Assembly: GCA_038527485.1 (NCBI GenBank)
Contig: JBCBFT010000003.1
Span: 74,492 to 138,491 of the forward strand
Reading direction: 5' to 3'
DNA from: JALEFZ01 sp038527485
Lineage (GTDB): Bacteria > Bacteroidota > Bacteroidia > J057
DNA length: 64,000 bases
Shown here: positions 17,965 to 29,400 of the stretch, piece after piece
How positions within the stretch are numbered: position 1 is the first letter of the stretch
Layout of the letters: every line of letters begins with the position of its first letter
Program-made: the position numbers and the translations under genes
The notes under the pieces: generated by a model
Seen by the model: the letters and a program-made list of their open reading frames with translations, nothing else
Told to the model about the DNA's origin: nothing
Database searches by the model: none

Positions 17965-20841
17965 ATGAGAAGTAATATTTACGCTTTTCTGATTTTTTTA
18001 ATAGTTGGTACCATTTATTATCCCGCCGCTGCTCAGTTCACATGGCAGCAGATCGGCCCGGATAATACGGGAACTATTACAAGAGCACTCGCCTTCGACG
18101 ATAGCGAAAACATATGGGCGGGCTCTCAAAATGGAGGCTTGTGGCGTTCGACCAATTTGGGCGAAAGCTGGGAGAGAGTATCCGCCTATGCGGAAGCAGG
18201 CTGTAATTTGAATATTACTTCGATTGCTGTCAATGGTAACACCATTTATGTCTCGACAGGCGCTGCTGTCTTTGCTTCTTCCTTTGGACAACTCAACTTC
18301 AACTATCCAGCGGACTGGGATTATCGCGCAGAAAATTCTGGTTTCAAGGGCTACATTGAAGGCCATCCTGGTGGAGGTGTCTACGTGTCTACAGACAACG
18401 GGCAGACCTGGAAAGTAGAGAATGCAACCAATAACGAAAGCTCAGGGACTGCTCGCTACCAAGGAGATTTCACTGATGTACCCAAAGTGACGGTTTCTGG
18501 AAACAGAGCCTTGATCGGTACACGTGGAGGATTATATTACTCCGACGATGCGCTGGAGACCGTAACAAAGGTGAGTGGATCAGACTTCTTCGAGTCGAGC
18601 ATCGTCTTTGACATCGAGGTAGCAGAAAATAACACCATATTTGTTTCCGTACATGATGACGTATCCAGTAAGGATAGTCTGTACATCTCTACGGATAACG
18701 GAACTACTTTTGCACCCGTCGTAGATCCCATCCTGTTTGAAGGAGACCGTATCGGTTTCAATCGTGCAGAGATTGCCGTCGCGCCTAGCGATCGCAACAT
18801 CGTCTATGTCGCTACGACACAAGCCAATCAAGAGGTCAACGGTGTATTCCGCTACGACTTGAGAGAGGGCGAGTGGAGAAGAATCGGTTTTAAAGGCTTG
18901 AACTTTACACCTCTGGGAACCAGTGGCCGTGATGCGATCACGATGTCTGTATTTCCTAATAATCCCAATGAATTGATTCTAGCAGGTCAGAGTTGGTATA
19001 CGTACACCGAAGAACAAAGCTGGCAGTTAGGGGCACAAAGTGTATTCCCTAATTTTGCTTCCTACCTAGAAGGTCCTATCTATTCGGTAGCTTTCCTTCC
19101 TAGCAACCCCAACATCTTCATGATCGGGACTCGCAAAGCTGTATATCGCTCTAGCGACAGAGGGAAAACCTTCGCCCAGCGTACGCGTGGATACAATGTA
19201 TCTCCTGTCTATAGTGTCACGAGCTTTGATATCACTTCGACGGATGCCGAAGGTGGGGTGACGGCACTAGATGTAGTCGTTGGCGGAACGCAAAATGCGA
19301 ACTATATTTTCAATAGCTTCTACAATTCTGAGAAGCCTAGTAAATTCTCCTACGGCTCGCTAAATGATCCTACGATCAACTCGGTGAGATTTGGCGAGAT
19401 TGCGGCATCTACTTTGTATCCAGGCTCCTTGATTGCTCAGGGAGAAGATGGAGGGGTTTTGAGATCGCTCAACTTTGGTGAAGCATTTGAGCGTTTTTAT
19501 GGCGTTCCCCAGAGTCCACAGGTTGCCAATCTTACCCCTGTCTCTGATACGTTGATCGACCGTGCGAATGCAGGTTCAGCAGGTGAAGGCTTGAACAATA
19601 ACCCCACTCCAGCACAGACTATATGGGCATTAGATGAATTCTTCCCTGCCAATTTTGTCGAAAATCAGGACGTCACATTAGATGAGGCCCAGACAGAGGG
19701 AGAAGTATTTGTTTTCTTAGCTTCTCGTAACTATGTCTGGCTGGGTGTAGGTGCCTTTGGAGATGGTCTTCAGGTAAAATGGAATCGCTTGACCCCCCCA
19801 TTGGTAGACGGATTTGATGAAGTATTTACAGCAATGACGGTAGCGCAAGATGGCTCCCATACAGTATATGTAGCATCAAGTAAAGGAAATTTATGGAGGC
19901 TAGATAGTGCAGCCAATCTGTCCACTTTCGATGCGGATGCGGACATCACACAGCTTAATGCAGATATCGTAGCGAGTGGTTTGTTCAATACGGATACTTG
20001 GATTTCTGACCTAGCAGTAGATCCCAATAATCCTGATCGTTTGGTTTTGACTTATGCAGGCTATGGAGCTGCTGCTGCTGGAACTGCTCGTTGGTTGTGG
20101 GCGACAGATAATGCACGTGCGGATGCGCCAGGATTTGGAGGGGTATCAGGAATAAATGCAGAGCCTATTTACTGTGCGGAATATGTAGTAGATCCCGAGA
20201 CGCAAGAGAGCATCTTGATGATTGGGACAGAATCTTCCCTCTTTTCTGTTCGCGATTTGAGAGCGACTTCTTCAGGACCTCCGCCGCTTCCGATTCGTTA
20301 TGCTGCCACTGCCACAAATGAGTTAGAAGGAATAGGAAATGTTGCTGTATATGATGTCTTTGAGCGTAAGTATTCTGTAAGTACGATCGCTGATGGTCTT
20401 ACGCGCCGCGAGCTTCGTGGTACAGATTCTGTCACGCTCCAGAAAGACCAGATCTTGATTAATAATGACAAGACATTGTTTATCGCTACACGTGGCTTGG
20501 GTATCTGGACTTCTGCTTCGTTGAAAACACAGCGTCAAGGAAACCCTGCTTCTCCACAAGAGCCTATCAATGTATTGGATGTCAATCTTTTCCCGAATCC
20601 TACGACAGATCTAGCTACGCTGAGAGTAGACTTGCCCCAAGAAGCGAATGTAGATTTCAAACTATTCAACTTGAATGGGCAGCTGATTTATGGGAGCGGT
20701 GAAGGCCAGTTTGATGCAGGAAGACGTGAGTGGACACTCAACACAAGTCAGCTAGCACCTGGCATGTATCTGGTCAAAGTCAATATTCGCGATGGTGCCA
20801 CAGAGCAAGAGCGAACATTGAAATTGGCGATTACGCGCTAG
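17965..20841 (+). CDS. Large T9SS-exported protein with BNR/VPS10-like beta-propeller repeats
   Basis: The 958-residue protein has a signal peptide (about residues 1-23, ending AAAQ). The body contains repeated sialidase/sortilin-type units with Asp-box-like segments: LWRSTNLGESWERV near 53, VYVSTDNGQTWKVE near 138, LYISTDNGTTFAPV near 235, VYRSSDRGKTFAQR near 396, each a strand, SxDxGxTW-like turn, strand. These indicate one or two beta-propellers. A T9SS type A sorting domain forms the last 85 residues, with NLFPNPTTD near 877 and the GMYLVKV strand. It should therefore cross the outer membrane by the Por system and be surface-attached or released. Substrate is unknown; no sialidase catalytic triad is obvious. 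A strong terminator follows. Confidence 0.85.
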   Translation: MRSNIYAFLIFLIVGTIYYPAAAQFTWQQIGPDNTGTITRALAFDDSENIWAGSQNGGLWRSTNLGESWERVSAYAEAGCNLNITSIAVNGNTIYVSTGAAVFASSFGQLNFNYPADWDYRAENSGFKGYIEGHPGGGVYVSTDNGQTWKVENATNNESSGTARYQGDFTDVPKVTVSGNRALIGTRGGLYYSDDALETVTKVSGSDFFESSIVFDIEVAENNTIFVSVHDDVSSKDSLYISTDNGTTFAPVVDPILFEGDRIGFNRAEIAVAPSDRNIVYVATTQANQEVNGVFRYDLREGEWRRIGFKGLNFTPLGTSGRDAITMSVFPNNPNELILAGQSWYTYTEEQSWQLGAQSVFPNFASYLEGPIYSVAFLPSNPNIFMIGTRKAVYRSSDRGKTFAQRTRGYNVSPVYSVTSFDITSTDAEGGVTALDVVVGGTQNANYIFNSFYNSEKPSKFSYGSLNDPTINSVRFGEIAASTLYPGSLIAQGEDGGVLRSLNFGEAFERFYGVPQSPQVANLTPVSDTLIDRANAGSAGEGLNNNPTPAQTIWALDEFFPANFVENQDVTLDEAQTEGEVFVFLASRNYVWLGVGAFGDGLQVKWNRLTPPLVDGFDEVFTAMTVAQDGSHTVYVASSKGNLWRLDSAANLSTFDADADITQLNADIVASGLFNTDTWISDLAVDPNNPDRLVLTYAGYGAAAAGTARWLWATDNARADAPGFGGVSGINAEPIYCAEYVVDPETQESILMIGTESSLFSVRDLRATSSGPPPLPIRYAATATNELEGIGNVAVYDVFERKYSVSTIADGLTRRELRGTDSVTLQKDQILINNDKTLFIATRGLGIWTSASLKTQRQGNPASPQEPINVLDVNLFPNPTTDLATLRVDLPQEANVDFKLFNLNGQLIYGSGEGQFDAGRREWTLNTSQLAPGMYLVKVNIRDGATEQERTLKLAITR

Positions 20842-20947
20842 TTTGAGAGATTGAACTGAAAATATTGATCAGAAGGTACGTGTCATTAAATTGCTTCGTT
20901 ATATAGATTACGATGCAGTTTATATCTACGTGAAAACAAAAATCATA

Positions 20948-20979
20948 AATGCCTCCATCTTTTGGGGGGCATTTTTTTT
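20948..20979 (+). terminator. Intrinsic terminator after the 958-aa gene
   Basis: AATGCCTCC and GGGGGGCATT form a stem with a short loop, followed by eight T residues to 20979. The next ATG (SixA-like gene) is only 15 bp beyond, so the SixA gene needs either its own promoter overlapping this element or read-through. Confidence 0.85.
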
Positions 20980-20994
20980 GTGTAAAACTTTTAT

Positions 20995-21507
20995 ATGAAG
21001 ACTTTAATCTTATGTAGGCACGCGAAATCCGATTGGCCCGAAGGAGTGGCTGATATTTACCGCCCATTAAAAGATAGAGGAGTCCAGGATGCCAATTATC
21101 TCGGACAACTATTGGCAGCGCAATCTGTATCGCCTGATTGGGTGGTCAGTTCCCCTGCAAGGAGGGCTCAGCAGACAATGTCGATCATTAATCAAAGACT
21201 GGATTATAAGGGAGAAATTGTAACTGTACCTGAAATCTACTACCAGGGGCTCAAGTACCTGACAGAATACGTGACTGCGATGCCTGATGATAAGAATTTT
21301 GCCTTTATCTACGGACATAATCCGACATTCAGTGATGCCGTGATGCATTACTTACTGATGGATTCAGCTTATTCTATGCCCACTTGTAGCATGGTCTGTC
21401 TAGAGTGTAAAAGTCTATCCTGGAGAGGATTTATCCCTGGGAATATAGAATTACGGTGGGTCTTGATTCCTCGACTACAGCGAAAAGAAAGTGGGAATAT
21501 GTCATAA
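20995..21507 (+). CDS. SixA-like histidine phosphatase
   Basis: A 170-residue member of the histidine phosphatase superfamily, SixA branch. The catalytic RHG-type motif appears as LCRHAKSDW with Arg8 and His9, followed by RPLKDRGVQDANYLGQLL typical of SixA. SSPARRAQQT near residue 55 and YGHNPTFSD near residue 104, with the second catalytic His, are also present. SixA removes phosphate from phospho-His in E. coli ArcB; the target here is unknown. Close spacing to the preceding terminator is unusual. Confidence 0.9.
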   Translation: MKTLILCRHAKSDWPEGVADIYRPLKDRGVQDANYLGQLLAAQSVSPDWVVSSPARRAQQTMSIINQRLDYKGEIVTVPEIYYQGLKYLTEYVTAMPDDKNFAFIYGHNPTFSDAVMHYLLMDSAYSMPTCSMVCLECKSLSWRGFIPGNIELRWVLIPRLQRKESGNMS

Positions 21508-21510
21508 AGA

Positions 21511-21921
21511 TCAATCGCTTGTTTTTAATTCCCAGTTAGTCGACTGGCCATCTTCCGAAAAAGATAACCACATCTCATTTTGCTTGAGCATGAGGATATC
21601 GTATGCCTTTGCTTCCTGACCAAAGATGAGATTGAGACGTGTATTTTTACTTACCAATCCCCATTTCCCTTCACGACACCCACCATCCGTATGACATATT
21701 TTGATGATGCGATCGCTTGTAAATTGGATCGTAGAGTCTTGTAGTTCTCCGCTGCGATTGACACCATTTTCTATGGCTAGGTTCCAAAACCATGTATTTG
21801 TGACGCGGTCCTGTGCAGGAATGACAGAGGTGAGTGGGCCTTCATCATACTTATTCCATTCGCAGCTGCTGACTAACAAGGTAAAAATTACAAGCAAAAG
21901 AGAGATACTTCCGTAACGCAT
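21511..21921 (-). CDS. Small hypothetical lipoprotein
   Basis: From the ATG at 21921 the protein has 136 residues. A lipoprotein signal peptide (MRYGSISLLLVIFTLLVSSC) ends in a plausible lipobox. The mature part contains WFWNLAIENGVNRSGELQDSTIQFTSDRIIKIC and a C-terminal strand-rich region with GKWGLVSKNTRLNLIFG and WLSFSEDGQSTNWEL, reminiscent of the lipocalin-like small lipoproteins of Bacteroidota. A Cys pair (CHTDGGC) may form a disulphide. I do not recognise a defined family. The open frame continues 62 codons upstream without a signal-like start, so I chose 21921. It converges with the SixA-like gene, with 3 bp between. Confidence 0.65.
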   Translation of the reverse strand: MRYGSISLLLVIFTLLVSSCEWNKYDEGPLTSVIPAQDRVTNTWFWNLAIENGVNRSGELQDSTIQFTSDRIIKICHTDGGCREGKWGLVSKNTRLNLIFGQEAKAYDILMLKQNEMWLSFSEDGQSTNWELKTSD

Positions 21922-22144
21922 AGGGTCTGTGTTTGTTTGTGTGAGTGAATGAGCTGAGGGCGTATAGCTATGAATACCCATGTAAATGTATAACATTAAT
22001 CTGCTCAAATCTATTACAATCTTGAGTAGTAAACTCGTTTTATCCTGCGAGATTCCTTCATCTAACCTATTTAAGCAGTATTTGGAGTTGCTGCGAATTA
22101 TGTACATTCACTGAGACAAATGATATACTTGAAAATACAGATTC

Positions 22145-23335
22145 ATGGATTTATTGAAACATATTAAGCATAGAGCCGAGCATATCCATCAGCAGACGAT
22201 AGATAGAAGACGGTATCTGCATGCCCATCCAGAATTATCCTTTCATGAGACAGAAACGGCTAAATATATCTCTTCAGAATTAGAGAAGTTAGAGATTCCT
22301 TTTCAGACAGATATAGGAGGAAATGGGATTGTGGGATTAATAGAAGGGAAGAAAGGAACTTCTGAGAAAGTGGTGGCCTTAAGAGCGGATTTTGATGCGC
22401 TACCTATCACGGAGGAGAATGAAGTATCCTACAGATCTCAAAATCCTGGCGTCATGCATGCTTGTGGACACGATGTACATACCGCTTCTTTATTAGGAAC
22501 AGCAGAAATTTTACTGGGAATGAAGGATCAGTTTGAGGGAACGATCAAGCTGATTTTTCAGCCCGCAGAAGAAAAATTTCCTGGTGGCGCTTCTCTTATG
22601 ATCAAAGATGGGGCTTTGCAACAACCTCATGTTCATGGGATCATTGGACAGCATGTTCTTCCGTACATGGATGCAGGAAAAATCGGCATTCGAAAGGGGA
22701 TGTACATGGCCTCTGCCGACGAGATTTATTTGACCGTGAGAGGTAAAGGAGGACATGCGGCACTCCCTTCTAAATTCATTGATCCTGTCATGATCACCGC
22801 GCAGACACTGGTCACGCTCCAGCAGGTAGTCAGTAGGTCCGATCCTAGGACGCCTTCTGTTTTATCTTTTGGTCACATAGAAGCAAAGGGAGCGACAAAT
22901 GTGATTCCTGACGAAGTCTTTGTGATGGGAACATTTAGAACGATGAACGAGACTTGGCGTGAGCAGGCGCATGAAAAGATTAAATCCATTGTCCAGCATA
23001 CAGCTGAGGCGTTGGGGGGAAAGGCGGAGCTAGAAATTCGCAAAGGATATCCGATGTTGTATAATGATGAAGCGCTGACGGAGAGAGCACATGGAGCGAT
23101 CAAGGATTATATGGGTGAGGAGCATGTGATTGATTTGGACCTTTGGATGGCTGCAGAAGATTTCTCTTACTATACACACGAGATTCCTGGCTGTTTTTAC
23201 CGGTTAGGAACCCGCAATGAAGCAAAGGGAATTGTACATGGTCTGCATACCCCCCGTTTTGACATTGATGAGACAGCTTTTGGGCACAGCACGGGTTTGA
23301 TGGCCTGGTTAGCCGTCAAGGAATTGGGGGCGTAA
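22145..23335 (+). CDS. M20 family metallopeptidase / N-acyl amino acid amidohydrolase
   Basis: Zinc-dependent amidohydrolase of the M20D type, with homologues acting on N-acetyl or N-acyl amino acids, hippurate or indole acetate-amino acid conjugates. Visible motifs: RRYLHAHPELSFHE near residue 20, RADFDALPITEE near 80, HACGHDVHTA near 100 with metal ligands, PAEE near 140 with the catalytic Glu pair, GQHVLP near 174, and the C-terminal AAEDFSYY near 337 and HTPRFDIDE near 366. The dimerisation insert (residues about 185-300) is present. At 396 residues it is full length. No signal peptide. Specific substrate is not determinable. Confidence 0.92.
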   Translation: MDLLKHIKHRAEHIHQQTIDRRRYLHAHPELSFHETETAKYISSELEKLEIPFQTDIGGNGIVGLIEGKKGTSEKVVALRADFDALPITEENEVSYRSQNPGVMHACGHDVHTASLLGTAEILLGMKDQFEGTIKLIFQPAEEKFPGGASLMIKDGALQQPHVHGIIGQHVLPYMDAGKIGIRKGMYMASADEIYLTVRGKGGHAALPSKFIDPVMITAQTLVTLQQVVSRSDPRTPSVLSFGHIEAKGATNVIPDEVFVMGTFRTMNETWREQAHEKIKSIVQHTAEALGGKAELEIRKGYPMLYNDEALTERAHGAIKDYMGEEHVIDLDLWMAAEDFSYYTHEIPGCFYRLGTRNEAKGIVHGLHTPRFDIDETAFGHSTGLMAWLAVKELGA

Positions 23336-23410
23336 AGGAGGAGGAATTATTTCGAAGGAATCATGTAGCAAAGTATGTAACGTTTATTCCTACGTGCCAA
23401 GCTAAAAAAT

Positions 23411-23438
23411 AGAGGCGGCCCCTTTCGAGGCCGCCTCT
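23411..23438. terminator. Bidirectional terminator between convergent genes
   Basis: A perfect 10-bp GC-rich stem, AGAGGCGGCC against GGCCGCCTCT with an 8-base loop, is flanked by A-rich sequence on the left and T-rich on the right. It can end both the M20 peptidase gene and the 2611-aa gene on the other strand. Confidence 0.9.
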
Positions 23439-23467
23439 TTTATTGACGTTCGTAAAAATCTAATGGT

Positions 23468-26400
23468 TTATTCAACCTGAACTTTCTGTGTCATGACTTG
23501 GTCACCCACTTGAATTTTCAGGAGATACACACCTTTCGCAAGATCTGACAGGTCAAATCTGTGTGAGAAGGCACCGTTTACACTTTCGTAAGAAGTTCCG
23601 TAGACTTTCTTACCACGCATATCTACAACCTCAAGATTGAGATCCAGTGTCTGCAGCAACGCCATATCCAAGAAGAGGATGTCCTCTGTTGGGTTTGGAT
23701 AGATGTTGAGGCTACCCGATTCGATCAAGGCATCCAATCCTACCTGCACGACATTGATTGTCTGTGTAGACGTCACAGTGTCACAGATGTTGAAGGATGT
23801 GATGGTCACGGTGTATTGCCCACTACCTGGGAATGTGAATGAAGCATTCGGCCCTGGAATGTCTGTCGGCGTTCCGTTGACATCGATCGTGTAGAAGGTA
23901 GAATCTGCATTACCAGAGGTACTTACAAAGTTCCACTTCAGATCGAGGTTCGTAGGATCGGGATCAAGTGAGGCTGCGAATCCTGCTGTTGGGAAGTTAC
24001 AGCTTACGAAGATTTCTTCAGTCGTAGTGTCATTTCCACATGGGCTAAAGGCAATCAGCGTAACGGTGTAAAATCCTGTATCAGGATAGGTATAGACTGG
24101 GTTACTCATAGAAGAGGTTCCACCGTCTCCAAACTCAAAGCGGATGGAGTCTGCACCAGAAGACATATCTGTGAAGGCTGCCTGAAGGTTGCCCGCAGAA
24201 GTGTCTGCCATGAATGCCGCAGAAGCGACAGGCGTTGGCGCCACTACTACCTCACGACGATCACGTGGACATGGTGGTACGACTACCGTCCAATTGTAGA
24301 AGAAGTAATAGAATCCAGCCAAGTTGTTGATAGGACCTGTGATGTCTACGACACCTGGGACAGAGTATGGGTAAGCTCCACCTGCTTGGTTTCTCCATAC
24401 ACCACCTGGGAGGACAGATCCATCCAAGTTGATTGAGTAGCTACCAGGGTTGATAGACCAGTTCAGTGTCAACACTGTGTCAGTCACAGTACCTCCAAAT
24501 GGAATGGTATCGCTTTCTACTACTACACCCCCACCATCAACTAGGTTGACGACGAATGTACCTGTGTCTGCATCTGGATAGACGCGCACATCTTGAAGGA
24601 CGATGCTTTGCTGTACATCGAAGAGCAATCCGTCAGGGAAGAAGAAGTAGTAGCTACCGGGACCGATAGTAGAATCTACTGCACCTACTTTTCCTTGAGA
24701 ACCGACATCTCCTACATAGAATGTATCAGCTGTCGTGATCGGTCCGACAGTGAATACATCGCCTGTATCCAATCCTACAGAGTCTGTGGGGCTGTCATAC
24801 AATACGAAGATGGCACCGTCTTCTGGAGCTACAGTTAGTACAGCTGAATCTCCTTCACATACAGGCTCGCTCACGCTGACGATTGGTGGAATGGAAGGCT
24901 TGAAGTCAACCTCGGCCATCACAGTATCATTCGCATTCAATTCGTCAGTAGACAATGTCGTGTAAGAAGTAACCTTGAAGGTACCTCCGCCAGATGTATT
25001 GACAGGTCCTACCTGGATAGACTCAGACTCACTAAACAATAGCGCAAGGTTTGCAGGAGTCAAGGTATTGTTGAACGTCTGTACGGTGTTATCTGGGAAT
25101 GTAACTTCAGTAGTCACACCTACAGAAGTCAATGGTACGAAACCTTCGTTTGTGATGTCGATGGTGAAGAAAGTCGTATCAGAACCACACTCTCCAGATG
25201 ATGGCGCCAGCACATCAGTTGCTGCTGCATCAAAGTTGAAGATCTTGCGAAGTCCGATATCGTCAATATTCAATCCATCAGGACCTGTGAATGGGAAGTT
25301 GTCTTCCTGTCCCCAGCGGATCTGCGTACTGGTCGAGTAAGCCTGTCCGTTGTCCGTTAGAAGCTTCGTGATATTGATATCTGTGAAAGGAACATACGTG
25401 TTGTTGTTCGGGATTGTGGTCCAATCCACAAACTGTATCCATGCATCTGTATCGCTACCTCTAATCCATACGCGGTCGTTTGGATCTGGCTCATCACCGT
25501 TATTCGCGATGTAGAAGTCCAAGAAGATGGAGTCAGATGCGGTAAAGTTGGACATATTGAATGTCGCGATCAAGAAGTTGATCTCATCAGGCGTCACGAT
25601 ATTGGCAGATTCAAGCGAAGCTGCTTTCAGTCCTGTGCGCTGGAAACCAAGATCAAACTGTACACGACCGTTGTTGCCAAAAGATTCGTGGTCGAAGCGG
25701 TCGATGCCATTGATGGCAAACGTACCCCCTACCAATGGAGGCTCAGTCACACCTTCGAATCCTTCGAAGTATGGCAACTGTACAGGTGCGTTCTCTACGT
25801 GGCGAACGATCTGTTGAATGGTGTCGTTGGTGTTGTCACCATCGATCGTATAGTCAGTGTAAGCACGGATATCGTAGTCTCCTGGTGCAGCTAGGTTGAC
25901 AATCCCAGAAAAGACGTGTGCGAGTGAATCGCCAGGCTGGATTGTAGCCGTAATAACGTCTGTCGTTACCACCGTACCATCTACCCATAGGCTGATCGGG
26001 AAGTTACTTGCAGGGTTGACACCTACGTTTACTATAGTTGCTCCTACCGTATTTGTAGCTGTGAGCTCAGTAGAAGTTAACTGACGACCATTATTTACAC
26101 TATCTACGCTTACTACAGTAAGATCATCTGAGAAGATGAAGCGCACATCGTCAATAGCCATGTCACTGGTGAAGGTACTACCCATGGTACCTACCCACTG
26201 TAGGATGACGGTATCACCTGCAAATGGGGTCATATCAACTTGTGATCTCAACCATGCATCGGTTTCTGATGTTTGCTGCTGACCTGTAGCCGTAAATACG
26301 TTGGTTGTATCTCCACCTACTCGGATGACATCCAGCTCAAGTGTACCCATCGCTGCACCAAACATATGATACCAGAACTCCAATGTGGGGTTTGTCTGTC

Positions 26401-29400
26401 CCGCAAGGTCGATACATGGGCTACTCAGTGTAGATACATCGCCCTGCACTGCTGGGAAGGAAGCTTCTGTGTACATGTACACACCACCACCGAAGTTGGT
26501 CGTATGATCACCCGCAGGTCCTGTACCACCAGATCCTGTACCACCAACGTTGGGTACCCATGGGAACTGTCCAGGCTGTACGCTCGTGCGTGTCCAGCCA
26601 TTGGCTAGGGCACCAGGGTTACCTGCCGTAAATGTTTCAAAGTCCTCAGAGTAAGGAATCGATACAATCGGAATGGTCTGAACAGTAGCTGTTGTGGTAT
26701 CGTTGATGCCATTCGGATCATTGACAATGTCGATGTAAGCCGTAAAGTCATTGAAACCACCTTGGCTCAAGTCAGCCGTAGTTGTCACTGTGACAAGCTG
26801 AGTGCCTTGAGACGCAAGTATACCACTTGTTACTGTCGTAGAGTAAGTGTTGGCATTTGGACCTGCTACTTCTACTGTTACCGTCATGTTGTCGGTCGCG
26901 AAGTCAATGGGCTGCGTACCCTGGTTTTCTACCTCAACTACAATATCCTCTGTCGTGGTGAAGCACGCATCACCTGAAGGTGTCGTGATAGCTGAAGCTG
27001 CCATGTCTAGAGGTAGCACCTCACGGATGTTGATATTGTCAATGAAGAAATCGATATCTTCTGGGTCAGCTACAGTTCCTGCATCCCCTACAAATGCTAT
27101 GTAAGCTTCCTCACCTGCAAAAGCAGAAAGGTCGATAGAGTCTATTTGACCTGTATTGCTGATGTTAGAGCTAGAATCGTAAATAGCGATCGGGAAGTAT
27201 GCGCCACCACAATCGATAGACATCATGACCATCACCGTATCATCAGAACCTAGTGTTCCAGGTAGTGTACTAGCAAAGTCTGTCAGAGCCAAATCGTAGA
27301 AGAGGAAGGACTGAGCTGTCACAGTAAACTTAGGTCCAGCGATCCACTCTCTGTCTAAGAAGTTGGAGAAGATGTTCAAGCGTGCGGCTGTTCCGTTTGG
27401 ACTAGCGGCATCATTACCAAATGGAGTAGAAGTCCAGCTTGAGAAGCCAGTTGTACCATCAATCGGCGGAGCATCTACACCATCAATCTCAAACCAACCG
27501 GGAGAAATTGTGGGAAGGTTACCCCCGTTGAAACCATCAAACGTAACAGGAGGTAAGTTCGAACCAACAGATGGAACGACGATGTTCTCCAAGGTCACGA
27601 CAGCTGTATCATTCGAAGCATTGGCATCATTCGCCGAAGAAACGATGATCTCTACATCATATAGACCACCTGCACTGAAGTCCGCTGTCGAGGTAACGGT
27701 AGCAGCAAGTGTGGCGATAGAAGCCAAGTTGCCAGATGTGACAGTCGTAGAGAAGGTCTGTGGCGCAAGAGGGCCTGTGATCTCTACGTTTACAGTTACG
27801 TTTTCTACACTCAGATCCAGTGGTCCACCGAAGTTCTGAATACTGGCAATCACTTCTTCTGCTACGTCGAAACACTCTACTGGCATAGGCTCAAGAAGTG
27901 GGGATGCCACAGCTGGACCTACGTCCACAGCAGGAAGATCGTATACACGCACATCGTCAATCGCCATATCGGAAGAGAATCCGTTGCCTCTTTCTCCACG
28001 GAAAATCAACTGAATGGTTTGTCCCGCGAAGGTATCCAGACTAGCCGTAGCCAGTAACCAAGGATCTGCAGAAGCACCTTGCTGAGAACCGACAAATTGA
28101 GCCAATTCTACCGTCAAACCACCGCTGTTTGTACCTAGGACAGTCAATGTACCCATATTGGTACCTGCCATATGATACCAGAACTCAAGCGCAGGAGCAT
28201 TAATGGCAGAAAGATCAATACATGGGCTAAATAGCTCAGCGATTGGACCTTGTGCCGTGTTGGAAGCTTCTGTATAGAGGTAGATACCTGTCGCATTGCC
28301 CTGTGTATGGTCTACAAGCGGACCTGTACCACCTGAAGGTGTACCATCTGCATCAGGGAACCATGTAAAGATACCACCTGTACCTTCTGGTGTACGCGTC
28401 CATCCATTGAGCAGGTTACTGGGGTTACCTGTACCTGTAGAGGATGGGAACAAGTCGAAGTCCTCTAGATAAGGAGCTGTAACCACAGGAAGTGATTCTA
28501 CTGTGAAGCTCAAAGAGTTGTTCGAGGCGTCTGCATCATTAGGTGTAAATACAGTCAGTGTAAATGTATAGATACCAGGCGTACTCAAGTCTGCTACACT
28601 TGTAACAAGCTCAGTCAAGGTATCACCAGTATTCACAGTACCTGTGTTCAGGACTACGTTGAAGTTACCGTTGGTAGGACCTGCAATGTCTACGTTGATC
28701 GTCACATTTTCTGTAGCTAGGTCTATAGGAGTACCAAAGTTAACAACAGAAGCAATGACATCTTCGGCCGAACCGTAGCAACCAGGACCATCAGGCTGAA
28801 CGAATTCTAAAGCTGCAAAGTCAATAAGTGCAAGATCAAATACATTGACATCATCAATTGCCATATCTGTTTCAAAACCAGTACCGTCTTCTCCTGTGAA
28901 GAGTAGTTGGATGGTTTGTCCAGCAAAAGCACTCAAATCAGCAAATGCACGCAGATAAGGATCAGCTTGAGCGGATTGTTGTTGACCAGAAGCTGAGAAT
29001 ACAACAGTCGTATCTCCCTGATCATCAATCACACTTGCTGTCAAGACTCCCATATCATCACCAAACATGTGGTAATAGAACTCTAAGGAAGGATTACCCA
29101 AGGCACTGATGTCGATACAAGGGCTCTTCAAGAAGGCAAATTGACCTCCGTTACTACCCTCTACATACATGTAGAGACCTGTCGCACTACCTGTAGAGTG
29201 GTCTACCGAAGGACCCGTACCGCCTGAAGGTGTACCACCAGCGTCAGGATACCATGCAAAGGCAGATACATTAGGATCACGTGTCCAACCACCGCCGATG
29301 GTACCTGGATCAGTTGTACCTGTAGAAGAAGTAAATAGCTCAAAATCCTCTAGATAAGGTGCTACAACTGTAGGTACAGTCTCAAATGAAACAGAAGTAG

